Positions 16,903-27,543 of a stretch of 64,000 bases of DNA are shown one piece after another (the first letter of the stretch is position 1; each line of letters starts with the position of its first letter). A program made the position numbers and the translations under genes. This DNA comes from Bifidobacterium mongoliense DSM 21395 (GTDB taxonomy: Bacteria > Actinomycetota > Actinomycetes > Actinomycetales > Bifidobacteriaceae). The stretch covers positions 62,001 to 126,000 of the forward strand of contig NZ_JGZE01000010.1 of assembly GCF_000741285.1 (NCBI RefSeq), given 5' to 3'. The notes under the pieces are model-generated. The model ran no database searches. It was not told the origin of the DNA and was given only the letters and a program-made list of their open reading frames with translations.

Positions 16903-19245
16903 TCAGATGCTGCGCAACCGTGGACGTGCGGAATCCTTGGCTCCGGTGATGCGATAGACGTCGAAGACGCCGTCGATCTTGCGCACCGAGGCGAGCAGAC
17001 GGTTGAGATGCTGGGGGTCGGCCATCTCGAAGGAGAACTGGCTGGTCGCCACGCGGTCCGATCCGGTGGACACCGAACCGGAGATGATGTTGACGCCGTG
17101 GTCGGAGAGCACCCGGGTCACATCCGACAGCAGATGCTGACGATCGAGCCCCTCGACCTGGATCTTGACCATGAACAGGCCCTTGGTGCTCGTCCAGGAG
17201 ACCTCGATGACGCGCTCGGGCTGGTTCTGCTCGAGGCTGAGCATGTTCTGGCAATCGGCGCGGTGCACGGAAACGCCGTCGTTACGGGTGATGAAGCCCA
17301 CGATGGAATCCCCCGGCACCGGCGTGCAACAGCGGGCCAGCTTGACCCAGACGTCGCCCACGCCCTTGACCGAGATGCCGGTCGAACTCGTGGTCGTGCG
17401 GTTGCGTTCCATCTGCCGCAACGGCAGGGCCTCCTGCTCGACCTCCTCGTCGACCTCATCGGACCCCGCGTCCTTGACCAGGTGGGCGATGACGTTCTGC
17501 GTGGAGACCTGACCCTCGCCTATCGCCGCCATCACGGCGTCGGCGTTGTCGAAGTTGAGATCGTCGGCGATGCCGACCAAGGCTTCCGGGGTGAGCAGCG
17601 TGGCGACGGGCAGGTTGCGCTTGCGCATGGCGCGGGCCAATTCGTCCCGGCCCTCCTCGATGGCCTCGGAACGACGCTCCTTGCTGAACCACTGCCTGAT
17701 CTTGTTGCGCGCCTTGGGGCTCTTGGCGAAGCTCAGCCAATCGCGCGACGGACCGGCGTTGTCGGATTTCGAGGTGAGGATCTCGACCGTATCGCCGCTC
17801 TCCAACACCGTGTCGAGCGGCACGAGCCGTCCGTTGACGCGGGCGCCCATGGTGCGATGGCCGACCTCGGTGTGCACGGCATACGCGAAGTCGACCGGGG
17901 TGGCCTTGGCGGGCAGGGAGATGATCTTGCCCTTCGGCGTGAAGACGTAGACCTCGGCGGCCCCGAGATCCTCTTTGAGCGAACCCAGGAACTCGTCGGA
18001 ATCCGGGGTCTCGCTGGTCCAATCCGCAAGCTGCTGGATCCACTTGAGGTTGTCGGCCTGGCTGAGCTCCTGATTATCGTCGTCGGCGCGGTTGCGATCC
18101 GTGGCATCCGGCGCGCTCAGCGCACGGCCGGCCTGCGCGTTCTCCTTGTATTTCCAATGCGCCGCGATGCCGAACTCGGCGCGCCGGTGCATCTCCTTGG
18201 TGCGGATCTGGATCTCGACGGGACGGCCGCCCGGCCCCACGACCGTGGTGTGCAGGCTCTGGTACATGTTGAGCTTGGGCATGGCGATGTAATCCTTGAA
18301 CCGCCCCGGCACGGGGTTCCAACGCGCGTGGACGGCGCCGAGGGCCGCATAGCAGTCGGGAATCGAATCGACGATGATGCGCACCCCGATGAGATCGTAG
18401 ATGTTGGCGAAATCATGGCCGCGCACGATCATCTTCTGATAGATCGAGAAGTAGTCCTTGGGTCGGCCGCTGATGAAGGCCTTGATGTGCTGGGATCCGA
18501 GATCGGCGTCGATCTCGGCGACGATCTCCTTGAGGAACTCGTCGCGCTGGCCGGTGCGCCGGGCCACCAACATGACGATCTCGTTGTAGATCTTCGGGTA
18601 CAGGACCTTGAAGCTCAGTTCCTCGAGCTCGGTCTTGATGGCGTTCATGCCCAGCCGGTTCGCCAACGGCGCATAGACGTCGAGCGTCTCGCGGGCCTTG
18701 CGCTGCGCATTGGCGGGCTTCACGTAGCGCCAGGTGCGGGCGTTGTGCACCCGGTCGGCCAGTTTGACGACGAGCACGCGCACGTCGCGGCTCATGGCCA
18801 CCACCATCTTGCGGATGGTCTCGGCCTGGGCGGAATCGCCGTAATCCATCTTGGTCAGCTTGGTGACGCCATCGACCAGACCGGTGATGGTGTCACCGAA
18901 TTCGGCGCGACACTCCTCGAGCGAATAATCGGTGTCCTCGACCGTATCGTGCAACAGTCCCGCCGCCACGACCGAAGGTCCCATGCCTAGGTCCGCGAGG
19001 ATCTGCGCCACCGCCAGCGGGTGGATGATGTAGGGCTCGCCGGATCGCCTGCGCTGGGAGGCATGCTGTTTGACGGCGCGTCGATAGGCGCGCTCCAGCA
19101 CGTCGAGACCACGCAGGTCGGGATGATGGTCGGCGCACATCTCACGGATGGGCTGCAGTGGATCCAAGGGGTCGCTGCTGATCTCACAGCCAAGCATGCG
19201 CGAGGCGATGCCCTCGGGCTCCTTATCGGGCTCGTTATCGACCAT
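16903..19245 (-). CDS. rel: bifunctional (p)ppGpp synthetase/hydrolase Rel
   Basis: 780-residue long RelA/SpoT homologue that makes and degrades the stringent-response alarmone. Domains in order: HD hydrolase (IIHPLAVAQ, LLHDTVEDT), synthetase (GRPKDYFSIYQKM, NIYDLIGVRI, YQSLHTTVVGPGGRPVEIQIRT), TGS (VYVFTPKGKIISLPAKATPVDFAYA), a Cys-rich region (ARCCTPVPGD) and a C-terminal ACT domain. Both catalytic HD pairs are intact, so both activities are expected. A second, small synthetase is encoded at 60.2 kb. The dut/DUF4193 genes lie just upstream on the same strand. Confidence 0.96.
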   Translation of the reverse strand: MVDNEPDKEPEGIASRMLGCEISSDPLDPLQPIREMCADHHPDLRGLDVLERAYRRAVKQHASQRRRSGEPYIIHPLAVAQILADLGMGPSVVAAGLLHDTVEDTDYSLEECRAEFGDTITGLVDGVTKLTKMDYGDSAQAETIRKMVVAMSRDVRVLVVKLADRVHNARTWRYVKPANAQRKARETLDVYAPLANRLGMNAIKTELEELSFKVLYPKIYNEIVMLVARRTGQRDEFLKEIVAEIDADLGSQHIKAFISGRPKDYFSIYQKMIVRGHDFANIYDLIGVRIIVDSIPDCYAALGAVHARWNPVPGRFKDYIAMPKLNMYQSLHTTVVGPGGRPVEIQIRTKEMHRRAEFGIAAHWKYKENAQAGRALSAPDATDRNRADDDNQELSQADNLKWIQQLADWTSETPDSDEFLGSLKEDLGAAEVYVFTPKGKIISLPAKATPVDFAYAVHTEVGHRTMGARVNGRLVPLDTVLESGDTVEILTSKSDNAGPSRDWLSFAKSPKARNKIRQWFSKERRSEAIEEGRDELARAMRKRNLPVATLLTPEALVGIADDLNFDNADAVMAAIGEGQVSTQNVIAHLVKDAGSDEVDEEVEQEALPLRQMERNRTTTSSTGISVKGVGDVWVKLARCCTPVPGDSIVGFITRNDGVSVHRADCQNMLSLEQNQPERVIEVSWTSTKGLFMVKIQVEGLDRQHLLSDVTRVLSDHGVNIISGSVSTGSDRVATSQFSFEMADPQHLNRLLASVRKIDGVFDVYRITGAKDSARPRLRSI

Positions 19246-19310
19246 CGTCCGCTCCTCCCTCTTCGTTGCACACCATCCTACCTGCGCCGGATTGCGGCGC
19301 GACCCGGCGA

Positions 19311-19799
19311 TCAGGCGCCGGCGACCCGACCGAGTCCCGTCGACCCGAACCCACGCTCGGCCCGGTCGGAGCCGGGCAGGGTGTCGGCATGGACGAACCG
19401 GGCTTCGACGTAGCGCTGGATGACCAGCTGCGCGATGCGATCGCCCGGGTGGAAGACCGCAATGCGTTCGGGGTCGAGGTTGATCAACGGCACTTTGATC
19501 TCGCCACGGTATCCGGCATCGATGGTGCCCGGAGCATTGAGCACGGTGACGCCGCGCTTGACCGCGAGTCCCGAACGCGGATGGACCAAAGCCACATAGC
19601 CCGAGGGCAGTGCTATCGCCAGTCCGGTGGGGACCAGGGCGCGATGGAAGGGCTCGAGCACGACTTCCTCGCAGGTGCGCAGATCCGCCCCGGCATCCCC
19701 GGCGATCGCATAGTGCAGGTTCGCCTTGACATCAGGTCGGGTCGAGGTGATGAGCACCTCGACGTTCTCCGGCTCGTTATAGGCCTCGTCGAATGCCAT
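19311..19799 (-). CDS. dut: deoxyuridine 5'-triphosphate nucleotidohydrolase
   Basis: 162-residue trimeric dUTPase that hydrolyses dUTP to dUMP, keeping uracil out of DNA. All five motifs are present: AGADLR, PRSGLAVKRGV, GTIDAGYRGEI, PGDRIAQLVIQ and RGFGSTG. The start codon overlaps the DUF4193 stop by one base (TGATG), so the pair is translationally coupled, an arrangement seen in other actinobacteria. Confidence 0.96.
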   Translation of the reverse strand: MAFDEAYNEPENVEVLITSTRPDVKANLHYAIAGDAGADLRTCEEVVLEPFHRALVPTGLAIALPSGYVALVHPRSGLAVKRGVTVLNAPGTIDAGYRGEIKVPLINLDPERIAVFHPGDRIAQLVIQRYVEARFVHADTLPGSDRAERGFGSTGLGRVAGA

Positions 19800-20089
19800 C
19801 AGGCGGCGCACTCCTTGCACACCGGCTGGCCGTCGGCGGTGGTGTAGGCCAACTGGCTGCGGTGCTTGACCAGGAAGCACTCGGAGCAGATGAATTCGTC
19901 ACCCTGCATGGGGATGACCGTCACGGAGGCATCCTCGTTGCTCAGATCGGCGCCGGGCAGTTCGTAGTCCTCGGCGATGGCGTTCTCGTCATCGTCCTCG
20001 CCACCGGTATTCTGGGACCCCTTGCCCAACGCCTGCAGCGATTCGTCATCCTCATCCTTGTTGCGGGGGGAATCATAATCCTGAGCCAT
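19799..20089 (-). CDS. DUF4193 family zinc-ribbon protein
   Basis: 96-residue protein almost universal in actinobacteria, function unknown. It begins MAQDYDSPRNKDEDDESLQA, passes through a very acidic stretch, and ends with two CxxC pairs (CSEC and CKEC) that would bind one zinc. The start ATG 20089 follows AAAGGAAC by 3 nt; the open frame upstream has no homology. Divergent from sepH and coupled to dut. Confidence 0.92.
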   Translation of the reverse strand: MAQDYDSPRNKDEDDESLQALGKGSQNTGGEDDDENAIAEDYELPGADLSNEDASVTVIPMQGDEFICSECFLVKHRSQLAYTTADGQPVCKECAA

Positions 20090-20253
20090 TGCGTTCCTTT
20101 CGTCGTTGGCGTCGTTGATCTGCGCCATAGAATACATGACTTTTACCCCGCATAGGATACACGATTCGAAAAGCTCGTAAAATACGACACGTGGGGCACA
20201 ATGGGATGAGCAGAACATCCGGACGGGCCAAAGAATGAGGAAAGTGATGCGAT

Positions 20254-21516
20254 ATGCCTGAGAACACGCAGAACAAGGCGACGCTGGTCTCCGTGGGGGA
20301 CCATGGGGAGCTGGTGTTTTCGGCCCATGGCTCATCTTTCGTCGTGCAGGTCGACGACGCCTTGGAACACGCGATTCTCGAGGCGAAGCAGATCAAGGCG
20401 GAACGGGTCGCCTTCGAACAGCCCTCCACGGCCCACACCCTGCCGATATCGCAGATCCAGGCCCTGATCCGGGCCGGCGCACAGCCCGCGAAGGTCGCCG
20501 AACGATACGGCATGAGCGCTGCTCTGGTGCGGCGTTTCGCCTCTTCGGTGCTGACCGAACGGCAGTATGCCATCGAACAGTTCCTCGCCGTGCCCGCTCC
20601 CAAGGAGAGTCGGATGCACACCGTCGCCGAACTCGTGGAACGCTCGCTGGCCGCCGCGCAGATCGGCATGGAGGATGTCGACTGGACCGCGACACGCCGC
20701 GGTCTCGAACCATGGCGCGTCACGGCGCGATTCGACTCGGCGGGCCGGCACATACGGGCCGACTGGAGTTGGAACATGCACGACAACGCCATTCTGCCCA
20801 TCAATCCGACCGCCCAACGGCTCATAGGCGAATCCGGCACGAGAAACACCGCGGCGTCCGCGACACGCCCCGACGACGCGCCGACGGACGGATTCCTGGA
20901 TCGCGTGGAACTCCCGGGCGATTCGGTGCGGTCCGCCCGCATCCAGCGCGCCGTGTCGGCATGGTCGGACGACCCCGACGATGACGCCCGGACCAGACCG
21001 GGCACGACCTCCGCCACCCCGACCGCCGCCGCAACGACGAATCGACGCGACACGCCGTCGTCCGGTCGACCGGGTGGCCCGGCCTCAACGACCGACACGG
21101 TGTCAGCGACCAACGAGGCATCGCGGACCAACGAGGCATCGCAGATCACCCCGATTTCGGCCATCGCACGCCGGCCGTTCAGCCGGCATCATCAGCAGGG
21201 CGGTGGTCCGGCAACAATCCCGGTCCGTGTTCCCGACGCGTCGCGCGCGAACGCCACGCCTCAGCCTGCGGGAACGGACACCACATCGGCCAAGACTGCG
21301 CAACCAGTGAACGGGGCCGACCCACATACCGGCGGACTCCAGACCCAGACCCCAACAGCACAGGTCTCGCCGACACAGACGTCACAGACGGATGGCGCCG
21401 ACGACCCCCAACCGCACGGGGGCCATGAGCAAGACACATCGGGAGCCCATGCGCAGAAACGCCGTTCCGGGCGTTCCGCAGTGCCCAGCTGGGACGAGAT
21501 CCTGTTCGGGGAATAA
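20254..21516 (+). CDS. sepH: septation protein SepH (DUF3071)
   Basis: 420-residue actinobacterial cell-division protein. In Streptomyces and mycobacteria SepH binds FtsZ and stimulates its assembly. The conserved N-terminal domain (residues 1-190) ends in a helix-turn-helix-like segment IQALIRAGAQPAKVAERYGMS and the block FDSAGRHIRADWSWNM. Residues about 195-400 are a disordered Thr/Pro/Gln-rich tail, ending in a conserved SWDEILFG patch. The ATG lies about 9 nt after a GAGGAAAG box. Confidence 0.9.
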   Translation: MPENTQNKATLVSVGDHGELVFSAHGSSFVVQVDDALEHAILEAKQIKAERVAFEQPSTAHTLPISQIQALIRAGAQPAKVAERYGMSAALVRRFASSVLTERQYAIEQFLAVPAPKESRMHTVAELVERSLAAAQIGMEDVDWTATRRGLEPWRVTARFDSAGRHIRADWSWNMHDNAILPINPTAQRLIGESGTRNTAASATRPDDAPTDGFLDRVELPGDSVRSARIQRAVSAWSDDPDDDARTRPGTTSATPTAAATTNRRDTPSSGRPGGPASTTDTVSATNEASRTNEASQITPISAIARRPFSRHHQQGGGPATIPVRVPDASRANATPQPAGTDTTSAKTAQPVNGADPHTGGLQTQTPTAQVSPTQTSQTDGADDPQPHGGHEQDTSGAHAQKRRSGRSAVPSWDEILFGE

Positions 21517-21603
21517 TCCCCCGTCACCGATCAGTCTGACCCGTACGGCGATCGGTCTCCTCCGACCAGTCCCTTCTGAATGAGCCCAGTCGAATCAGCC
21601 CAG

Positions 21604-22872
21604 TCAGATCAGATCGATCAGGCAAGGTATATCGGACTCCAGCAGGCTCATCGAGCCGTGCACGCTGGGCAGGCGTGTCGCCTTGTCGCTTTGCGTCCGG
21701 CTGTCCACGATGGTGAGCTGCTCCCCCGCGGACACCAACACATCGCCCAGCATGGGCTCCACACGCGGGTCGACCGGCCCGTATGCACCGGCCTCGATGG
21801 CCTCTTGGCGTGTCCTGACGATCGCCCGCCCTTCCAACGCCTCACTCCATCGCCCTGCGATGACGCCGGGATCCGCACCGGGTTCGGCATAGAGCATCAC
21901 CGCCCGGGGCTCGCCGCCCACCAGGGCGACATCGCGGGCCAGGTCGGGACGATCGCGCAGATCGAGACGCTGCCGGGGATCCGAGGAGATCATGCCATGG
22001 TCGGCGACGATGACGATCACGGTGCCCGCAGGCGCGAGCCGGTGCAGCATGCCCAACTGGGAGTCCACGCGCTCGAGGGCTTCTATCCAGCGCTCGCTCT
22101 GCCAGCCGTAATTGTGCCCGATCTTGTCCGTGTCGCGGATATACAGATACGTCAGCCCCGGGCTCGACGCCGCCCGTACGGTCGCTCGCACCCGATCACC
22201 GGCGCGTTCGTCGCCCACATAGTGGCTGCCACGGAATGCGGCGTCGGTCAGCGGCGAGTGCGCGAACTTCGGCAGCCCGCAGCTGGTCACCCGCACGCCT
22301 TGCGCGGCCAACCCCTCGAAGATGGTCGGCTGGCGCTGCAGATCGGTGGGCTCCGGCGCCTCCTTGAACTGGATGAGCTGTTCGAGACGGCCCGTCTGCG
22401 GATTGCGTTGCGTGTACCCCGTCATCCCGGTCATGCCCGGACAAGTGCCGGTGCCGAACGTCGCCACGGCGGCGGCGGTGGTGCTCGGGGAACATGTGGC
22501 GATGGACCGCTGGTTGACGCTCTCCCTCATCAGCGAGCGCAGGTAGGGCGTATGCCCGATGCGGGCGTTGATGTTCCAGAATCCCAGGCCGTCGACGAGG
22601 ACGACGATCGCTGAAGGGGCCTCGGGAATGCCCAGGGCCCGCCGCGCCGCCGCGGGATCGTGATGCACGGTAGTGGCGACGGGCGCGCCGATGGCGTCGC
22701 TGAGCGCCGGAAGGACGCTGGACAAATGCAGCAGGCCGCCCCTCACGGCCGATGACCCGTGCGACGGATTCCGTGACCCATCCGTCGAGACAGCCTGCGG
22801 CGAACCGTCGCCGTATCTCGTCGTGGTCACCAAATGCAGCAGTTCTTCCCGTGACGGTAGTTCAACACCCAT
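21604..22872 (-). CDS. alkaline-phosphatase-superfamily phosphodiesterase/nucleotide pyrophosphatase
   Basis: 422-residue cytosolic metal-dependent phosphohydrolase (type I phosphodiesterase/nucleotide pyrophosphatase fold). Metal-binding motifs include IVVLVDGLGFWN at the start of the catalytic domain and VIVIVADHGMI near the C-terminus. The nucleophile Thr/Ser is in the CSPSTTAAAVATFGTG segment. The substrate is unknown. The frame is open to 23100, but homology starts near ATG 22872 and the longer form would overlap the divergent parC. AAGGGG is only 1 nt from this ATG, so the start is uncertain. Confidence 0.82.
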   Translation of the reverse strand: MGVELPSREELLHLVTTTRYGDGSPQAVSTDGSRNPSHGSSAVRGGLLHLSSVLPALSDAIGAPVATTVHHDPAAARRALGIPEAPSAIVVLVDGLGFWNINARIGHTPYLRSLMRESVNQRSIATCSPSTTAAAVATFGTGTCPGMTGMTGYTQRNPQTGRLEQLIQFKEAPEPTDLQRQPTIFEGLAAQGVRVTSCGLPKFAHSPLTDAAFRGSHYVGDERAGDRVRATVRAASSPGLTYLYIRDTDKIGHNYGWQSERWIEALERVDSQLGMLHRLAPAGTVIVIVADHGMISSDPRQRLDLRDRPDLARDVALVGGEPRAVMLYAEPGADPGVIAGRWSEALEGRAIVRTRQEAIEAGAYGPVDPRVEPMLGDVLVSAGEQLTIVDSRTQSDKATRLPSVHGSMSLLESDIPCLIDLI

Positions 22873-23005
22873 GCCCCTTATTGAATCACCGTAGGCGGAG
22901 ATGCGTCGGCAATGACTGCCGACCGGGCGCCTTCGACGCGGGCGTTGGCCAACCGGTCGGCTACCATGAAGCGGATTGTGACGAACATCAAGGGAGTTTT
23001 CAGGA

Positions 23006-25663
23006 ATGGCAGCACGTCGTAGACCGGCACACCCGTCCTTTGACCCGAGGACGGTCAAGGAGCATATCGTCGAAACGCCGTTGAACGAGGAAATGAGCAA
23101 ATCCTTCCTCGAATACGCGTATTCGGTGATCTACGCACGAGCCCTGCCCGACGCCCGTGACGGGCTCAAGCCGGTGCAACGCCGCATCGTCTACCAAATG
23201 GGCCAGATGAACCTGGCCCCCGACCGGGCCTACATGAAGTCGGCCCGCGTGGTCGGCGAGGTCATGGGCAAGCTCCATCCCCACGGCGACTCGGCGATCT
23301 ACGAGGCGATGGTCCGGCTCGCCCAGCCCTTCGCGATGCGTCTGCCGCTGGTCGACGGACACGGCAACTTCGGATCCCTGGACGACGGCCCCGCGGCCTC
23401 GCGGTACACCGAAGCGCGGCTGGCCCCGGCGGCGCTGGGCATGAACGCCAGCATCGGCGAGGACACGGTCGACTTCACGCCGAACTACGACAACAAGCTC
23501 CAGGAGCCCACGGTCCTTCCCGCCGCCATCCCGAATCTGCTGGTCAACGGCGCCTCCGGCATCGCCGTGGGCATGGCGACCAACATGGCGACCCACAATC
23601 TGGGCGAGGTCGTCGCGGCGGCGCAACACCTCATGGCCCATCCCGACGCCGACGTCGAGGAGCTCATGCGCTATGTGCCCGGGCCGGATTGGCCGGGCGG
23701 CGGCATCATCATCGGGCGCGACGGGATACGCGACGCCTACCGCACGGGGCGCGGGACCGTGGTCACACGGGCGAGCGCGCATATCGAAAACGTGACGGCG
23801 CGCAAAAAGGCCGTCGTCGTCACGGAACTGCCGTTCATGATCGGCCCGGAACGCATACTCGAACGCATCTCCGAAGGCGTCAAGAACCATAAGCTCGAGG
23901 GCATCTCCGGGGCGATCGACCTGACCGACCGGCACAACGGGACGCGCCTGGTGATCGAGGTCAAAACGGGGTTCGACCCCGACGCGGTCATGGCGCAGCT
24001 GTTCAAGCACACGCCGCTGCAGGAGAACTTCACCATCAACAACGTGGCTCTGGTCGACGGGCGGCCGCACACCATGGGGCTCAAGGAGATGCTCGAGGTC
24101 TGGGTGGCCCATCGCCGCACCGTGGTGCGTCGGCGCAGCGAATACCGCCGGCGCAAGGCGCAGGAACGTCTGCATCTGGTCGAAGGGCTGCTGTTGGCGC
24201 TCATCGACATCGACGAGGTCATCCAGGTCATCCGCACCTCGGAGAACGCCGATGCGGCGAAGGGCCGGCTCATGCAGGTCTTCGACCTCGATGAGATCCA
24301 GGCGCAGTACATCCTCGATCTGCGGCTGCGGCGCCTGACGAAGATCAGCCGCATCGAGTTGGAATCCGAACGCGACGATCTCGCCCGCAGCATCGCGGAG
24401 CTCGACCGGATCCTCGCCTCCGCCGAGGAACTCGACAAGGTCATCGTCGCCGACATGGACGATGTGGTCGAACGCTGGGACACCCCGCGCCGCACCGTGC
24501 TGCTGGACCAGGGGCCGTCGGGCGGCCTGGCCCCGGTCCTGGCCGAGGGCGACGCCTCGCTGCGCCACTCCGCCATCGCGGCCATCCAGGCGGCGCATAC
24601 CGTATCCTCGGCGGCAGCCGACGTCGCCGCCGCCGCGAAGGCCACGAAAGCCGGACAGCATGACGCCGCCGCCTCGGCCCTGCAGCTTGACGACGCCCCT
24701 TGCACCGTGCTGCTCAGCGCCTCCGGACTGATCGCCCGCAGCACACCCGAAGCCGCCGAGATCTGGTCCACCCGCTCGGCTTCCGACGGCAGGGCCGGCG
24801 ACGATCAGATCGTCGCCATCGTCCCCACCACGACACGGGCCTCGTACGGTCTGGTGACCTCCGCGGGACGTCTCGTCCTCGCACAGGTGGCCGATCTGCC
24901 GGTTCTGCCCGCGACCGTGACCCTGTCACTGACCGGTGGGGTGCGGGCCGATGAGTTGCTCGCGCTGACCTCCAGCACCGATCCGGTGGCGGACGAACAC
25001 GTCGTCACGGCCATCTCGATGGATGACGGGCGACCACCACTCGCGATCGGCACCGGGCACGGCGTCGTCAAACGGTGGAACCGGGAGGCGCCCTCGACCA
25101 TGGATTCCTGGCCCATCATCGAACTCAAGGATGGCGATGCGGTCGTTTTCGCCGCCGACGCCGCCGACGGAGACCGCCTGGTCTTCGTCTCCTCCGACTC
25201 CTCACTGCTCACCTACGATGCGAAGCTGGTGCGACCGCAGGGCCGCACGGCGGCGGGCATGGCGGGCATCAAGCTGGAACCCGACCGTCGCGTCATGGCG
25301 TTCAACGCCGTCCCGGCCCGGCACCTGCCCTGGTCGTATGAGGAGGGTGACAACGGCCTGTTCTCCGCCTCCGGAGCCGTGGTGCTCACCGTGGCCGGCG
25401 ATGGCGACGCCCTGGCGGGGACGGATAACGGTTCGGCCAAGATCACACCCCTCGAGATGTACCCGGCGAAGGGCCGGGCCACCGGTGGCGTGCGTTCGCA
25501 ACGGTTCCTCAAGGATCAGAACACCCTGCTCACGGCCTGGGTCGGCAACTATCCGCTGCGGGCCAGCTCGGCCGGCAACACCCCCGTCGAGCTGCCGAAG
25601 CCCGACATGCGGCGCGACGCCTCAGGCGTGGAGCTCGACGCCGCGATCGCCTACATCGCCTGA
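23006..25663 (+). CDS. parC: DNA topoisomerase IV subunit A
   Basis: 885-residue type IIA topoisomerase A subunit that cuts and rejoins DNA for decatenation. The catalytic Tyr134 is in [10 protein letters not shown]. The quinolone-determining region reads [10 protein letters not shown], with the Ser and acidic residue linked to drug sensitivity in relatives. A coiled-coil gate and a C-terminal beta-pinwheel follow; an Ala-rich insert lies around residues 525-560. I choose topoisomerase IV over gyrase because the gyrase pair is usually near the origin, and the matching B subunit is in this window at 33.5-35.8 kb. The Streptomyces hrdB-parE-parC-sepH-dut neighbourhood is similar. Confidence 0.88.
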   Translation: MAARRRPAHPSFDPRTVKEHIVETPLNEEMSKSFLEYAYSVIYARALPDARDGLKPVQRRIVYQMGQMNLAPDRAYMKSARVVGEVMGKLHPHGDSAIYEAMVRLAQPFAMRLPLVDGHGNFGSLDDGPAASRYTEARLAPAALGMNASIGEDTVDFTPNYDNKLQEPTVLPAAIPNLLVNGASGIAVGMATNMATHNLGEVVAAAQHLMAHPDADVEELMRYVPGPDWPGGGIIIGRDGIRDAYRTGRGTVVTRASAHIENVTARKKAVVVTELPFMIGPERILERISEGVKNHKLEGISGAIDLTDRHNGTRLVIEVKTGFDPDAVMAQLFKHTPLQENFTINNVALVDGRPHTMGLKEMLEVWVAHRRTVVRRRSEYRRRKAQERLHLVEGLLLALIDIDEVIQVIRTSENADAAKGRLMQVFDLDEIQAQYILDLRLRRLTKISRIELESERDDLARSIAELDRILASAEELDKVIVADMDDVVERWDTPRRTVLLDQGPSGGLAPVLAEGDASLRHSAIAAIQAAHTVSSAAADVAAAAKATKAGQHDAAASALQLDDAPCTVLLSASGLIARSTPEAAEIWSTRSASDGRAGDDQIVAIVPTTTRASYGLVTSAGRLVLAQVADLPVLPATVTLSLTGGVRADELLALTSSTDPVADEHVVTAISMDDGRPPLAIGTGHGVVKRWNREAPSTMDSWPIIELKDGDAVVFAADAADGDRLVFVSSDSSLLTYDAKLVRPQGRTAAGMAGIKLEPDRRVMAFNAVPARHLPWSYEEGDNGLFSASGAVVLTVAGDGDALAGTDNGSAKITPLEMYPAKGRATGGVRSQRFLKDQNTLLTAWVGNYPLRASSAGNTPVELPKPDMRRDASGVELDAAIAYIA

Positions 25664-25675
25664 TCACCCGCATCG

Positions 25676-25721
25676 GCCACACGGCCACAGGACCACGCGG
25701 GTGGTGATGCGGCCGTGTGGC
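25676..25721. terminator. cruciform-like terminator between parC and lhr
   Basis: Outer stem GCCACACGGCC/GGCCGTGTGGC (perfect 11 bp) encloses an inner stem ACCAC/GTGGT with loop GCGG. It lies between two convergent genes and probably acts in both directions. Confidence 0.65.
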
Positions 25722-25752
25722 GTCTCGTCACGTGGTCTCACTGACACACGGC

Positions 25753-27510
25753 TCAGCGGTACCACGTCATCCCCTGGGGCCCCGGCGTGAAGCCGGCCTC
25801 ACGCATACGTCCCGTCGCGGGATTGCGCATATCGAAAGGGGCCCCGTCGATATCGCGGAAGGTCACGTTGCGCAGACCCGACCGCACCGCGGTCAGCGCC
25901 ACCTCGCGCACCGCCGCCGCCAAGTTGTCGCCGCGCAATGCGTCGTGGGATCCATGGCCCTGTTCCGCCGACCCATCCCCCGATGGCGTATTCCCCACGA
26001 AACCGAGCAAGTGTCGGGCCGAAGGCGCAGCGAAGAGCACCGGGGCACCGGCGACGAACGCCACCATGCCACCGGTCCGATGCGTGGGCCGTACGCGGCC
26101 GTCGCCGCGATCCTCGGGCCAGGGCACGCCCCATCCGGCGAGATTCGCGGGATCGCGGGCATCGAGCACCACCGGATCATGCGATGCATGGTCATCGTCG
26201 TCGTGAATCCCGGCACTCGCCACGCGCCGCAAGTCGTCGATGGTGTCGCGGCGCGCGAACTGCGAGGCCCCGTATCCCTTGACGAACATGCCGCGGAGCA
26301 GGACGCCGGCGTTTTCCATGCCATGCAGGACGGGGTACAGCGACGAAAATCCACCGGGCACCGCTTCCTTCTCGACAAGCGGCTGCGCCACGATACCGTA
26401 CCGGTCGAGCATCGACTCCACCAGGGCCACGAGGCGTTCCTCGACGCCCGCACTCCCCGGCCCCGTCATCGACCACAGCCCGCCCAGATCGCCATGCCAG
26501 CGACTGAAGGCCCGCGCGACGCCGTACGCCCGATCACTGCAGGGACGGCCTGACCGACGCAGCCGTCGACCACGGTAGGACCCGGCTCCGTACCCCCCGG
26601 CTCCATATCCCCCACCGTGCACGCCCGGACCGGAGGCACGGCTAGGCTCGACCATCGAAGCACGCATGCGCACGGGTGCGAAGGAGCTGTTGGTGACGCT
26701 TCCCCGCCACACCAGTGCCCACAGGGCACGACCCCACTCCTCCTGGTCGATTCCTGTCGCGTCCGGAGTCGGGGAACCCGCCATTGCTCCGTGATCGTGG
26801 TCGGCCGCGTACCTCGTGGCCAGCTCGACCAGCCGGGCAATCGGATAGGCACCGCCGCGCGACAGCGCCGACATCAGCGCATCCTCTAGGATCGTTGTGG
26901 TTGGCCTTGTACTTGGCGTTGTTGCCGTTGTCGACGGCGGCGAAATTCTGGTCGTGACTGCCTTCGCACGCCCGGCCGGGACCTCATGCCCACGCTCGTT
27001 CGTGACTTCGACGGCGCCCTCGCCACCGTCATCGTCTGCATGCTGCTCCCGGGCCGGAAGCAGTGGGGAATCCGCAAGGAACCACGCGATGTCGCCGGTA
27101 CGGCCGTCGCCGGTGGGCGACGACCCCACCCACACCACATCGCCTGACGCCAGCGCGGCGTCGAGCATCATAGGCTCATAGTCACGCAGTCGCGCCGGGA
27201 AGACCGATCCCTCCCACAAAGCCGCGGGCAGAAACACCCCTTCCAGTTGCTCGATGACGCGCAGCAGCCCGTCCATGTCCTCGTGACGCTCCGCGCCGAC
27301 GGGGCCGACGCCTTGGCGCTCGATCACGAAGCGTTGGATGACGGACGCGTCGACGGGCCGCACCGCACGCCGGGCCTTGGCCAGGGAGCGGGCGCGGATG
27401 CGGCGGAACACCTCGCGATGCAGGTATTGGTCGACCCGTGCATCCGGGGTGAACCGCCCCACCATGAGATCGCCCTTCGCCCGCAACGCGTCAAGCTCGT
27501 GCACGGCCAC
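25753..27510 (-). CDS. lhr: Lhr helicase, C-terminal fragment
   Basis: 585-residue frame with the Lhr C-terminal region; the frame is open from 27543. Recognisable blocks are VIQRFVIERQGVG, MLDAALASGDVVWVGSSP, EEWGRALWALVWRGSVTNSSF, LYPVLHGMENAGVLLRG and FRDIDGAPFDMR. A Gly/Tyr-rich repeat (GGYGAGGYGAGSY) sits in a linker. The annotated GTG 27510 has no ribosome-binding site, so without frame restoration this part is probably not made. Confidence 0.7.
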   Translation of the reverse strand: MAVHELDALRAKGDLMVGRFTPDARVDQYLHREVFRRIRARSLAKARRAVRPVDASVIQRFVIERQGVGPVGAERHEDMDGLLRVIEQLEGVFLPAALWEGSVFPARLRDYEPMMLDAALASGDVVWVGSSPTGDGRTGDIAWFLADSPLLPAREQHADDDGGEGAVEVTNERGHEVPAGRAKAVTTRISPPSTTATTPSTRPTTTILEDALMSALSRGGAYPIARLVELATRYAADHDHGAMAGSPTPDATGIDQEEWGRALWALVWRGSVTNSSFAPVRMRASMVEPSRASGPGVHGGGYGAGGYGAGSYRGRRLRRSGRPCSDRAYGVARAFSRWHGDLGGLWSMTGPGSAGVEERLVALVESMLDRYGIVAQPLVEKEAVPGGFSSLYPVLHGMENAGVLLRGMFVKGYGASQFARRDTIDDLRRVASAGIHDDDDHASHDPVVLDARDPANLAGWGVPWPEDRGDGRVRPTHRTGGMVAFVAGAPVLFAAPSARHLLGFVGNTPSGDGSAEQGHGSHDALRGDNLAAAVREVALTAVRSGLRNVTFRDIDGAPFDMRNPATGRMREAGFTPGPQGMTWYR

Positions 27511-27536
27511 GGCAGCGTCGACCCGCAGATCGGCGA

Positions 27537-27543
27537 TCAGGCG
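27537..27543 (-). other. frameshift site in lhr
   Basis: On the minus strand the text is GACGCCTGATC. GACGCCCTGATC would keep the reading frame. There is no slippery heptamer or downstream structure that would suggest programmed frameshifting. Confidence 0.75.
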
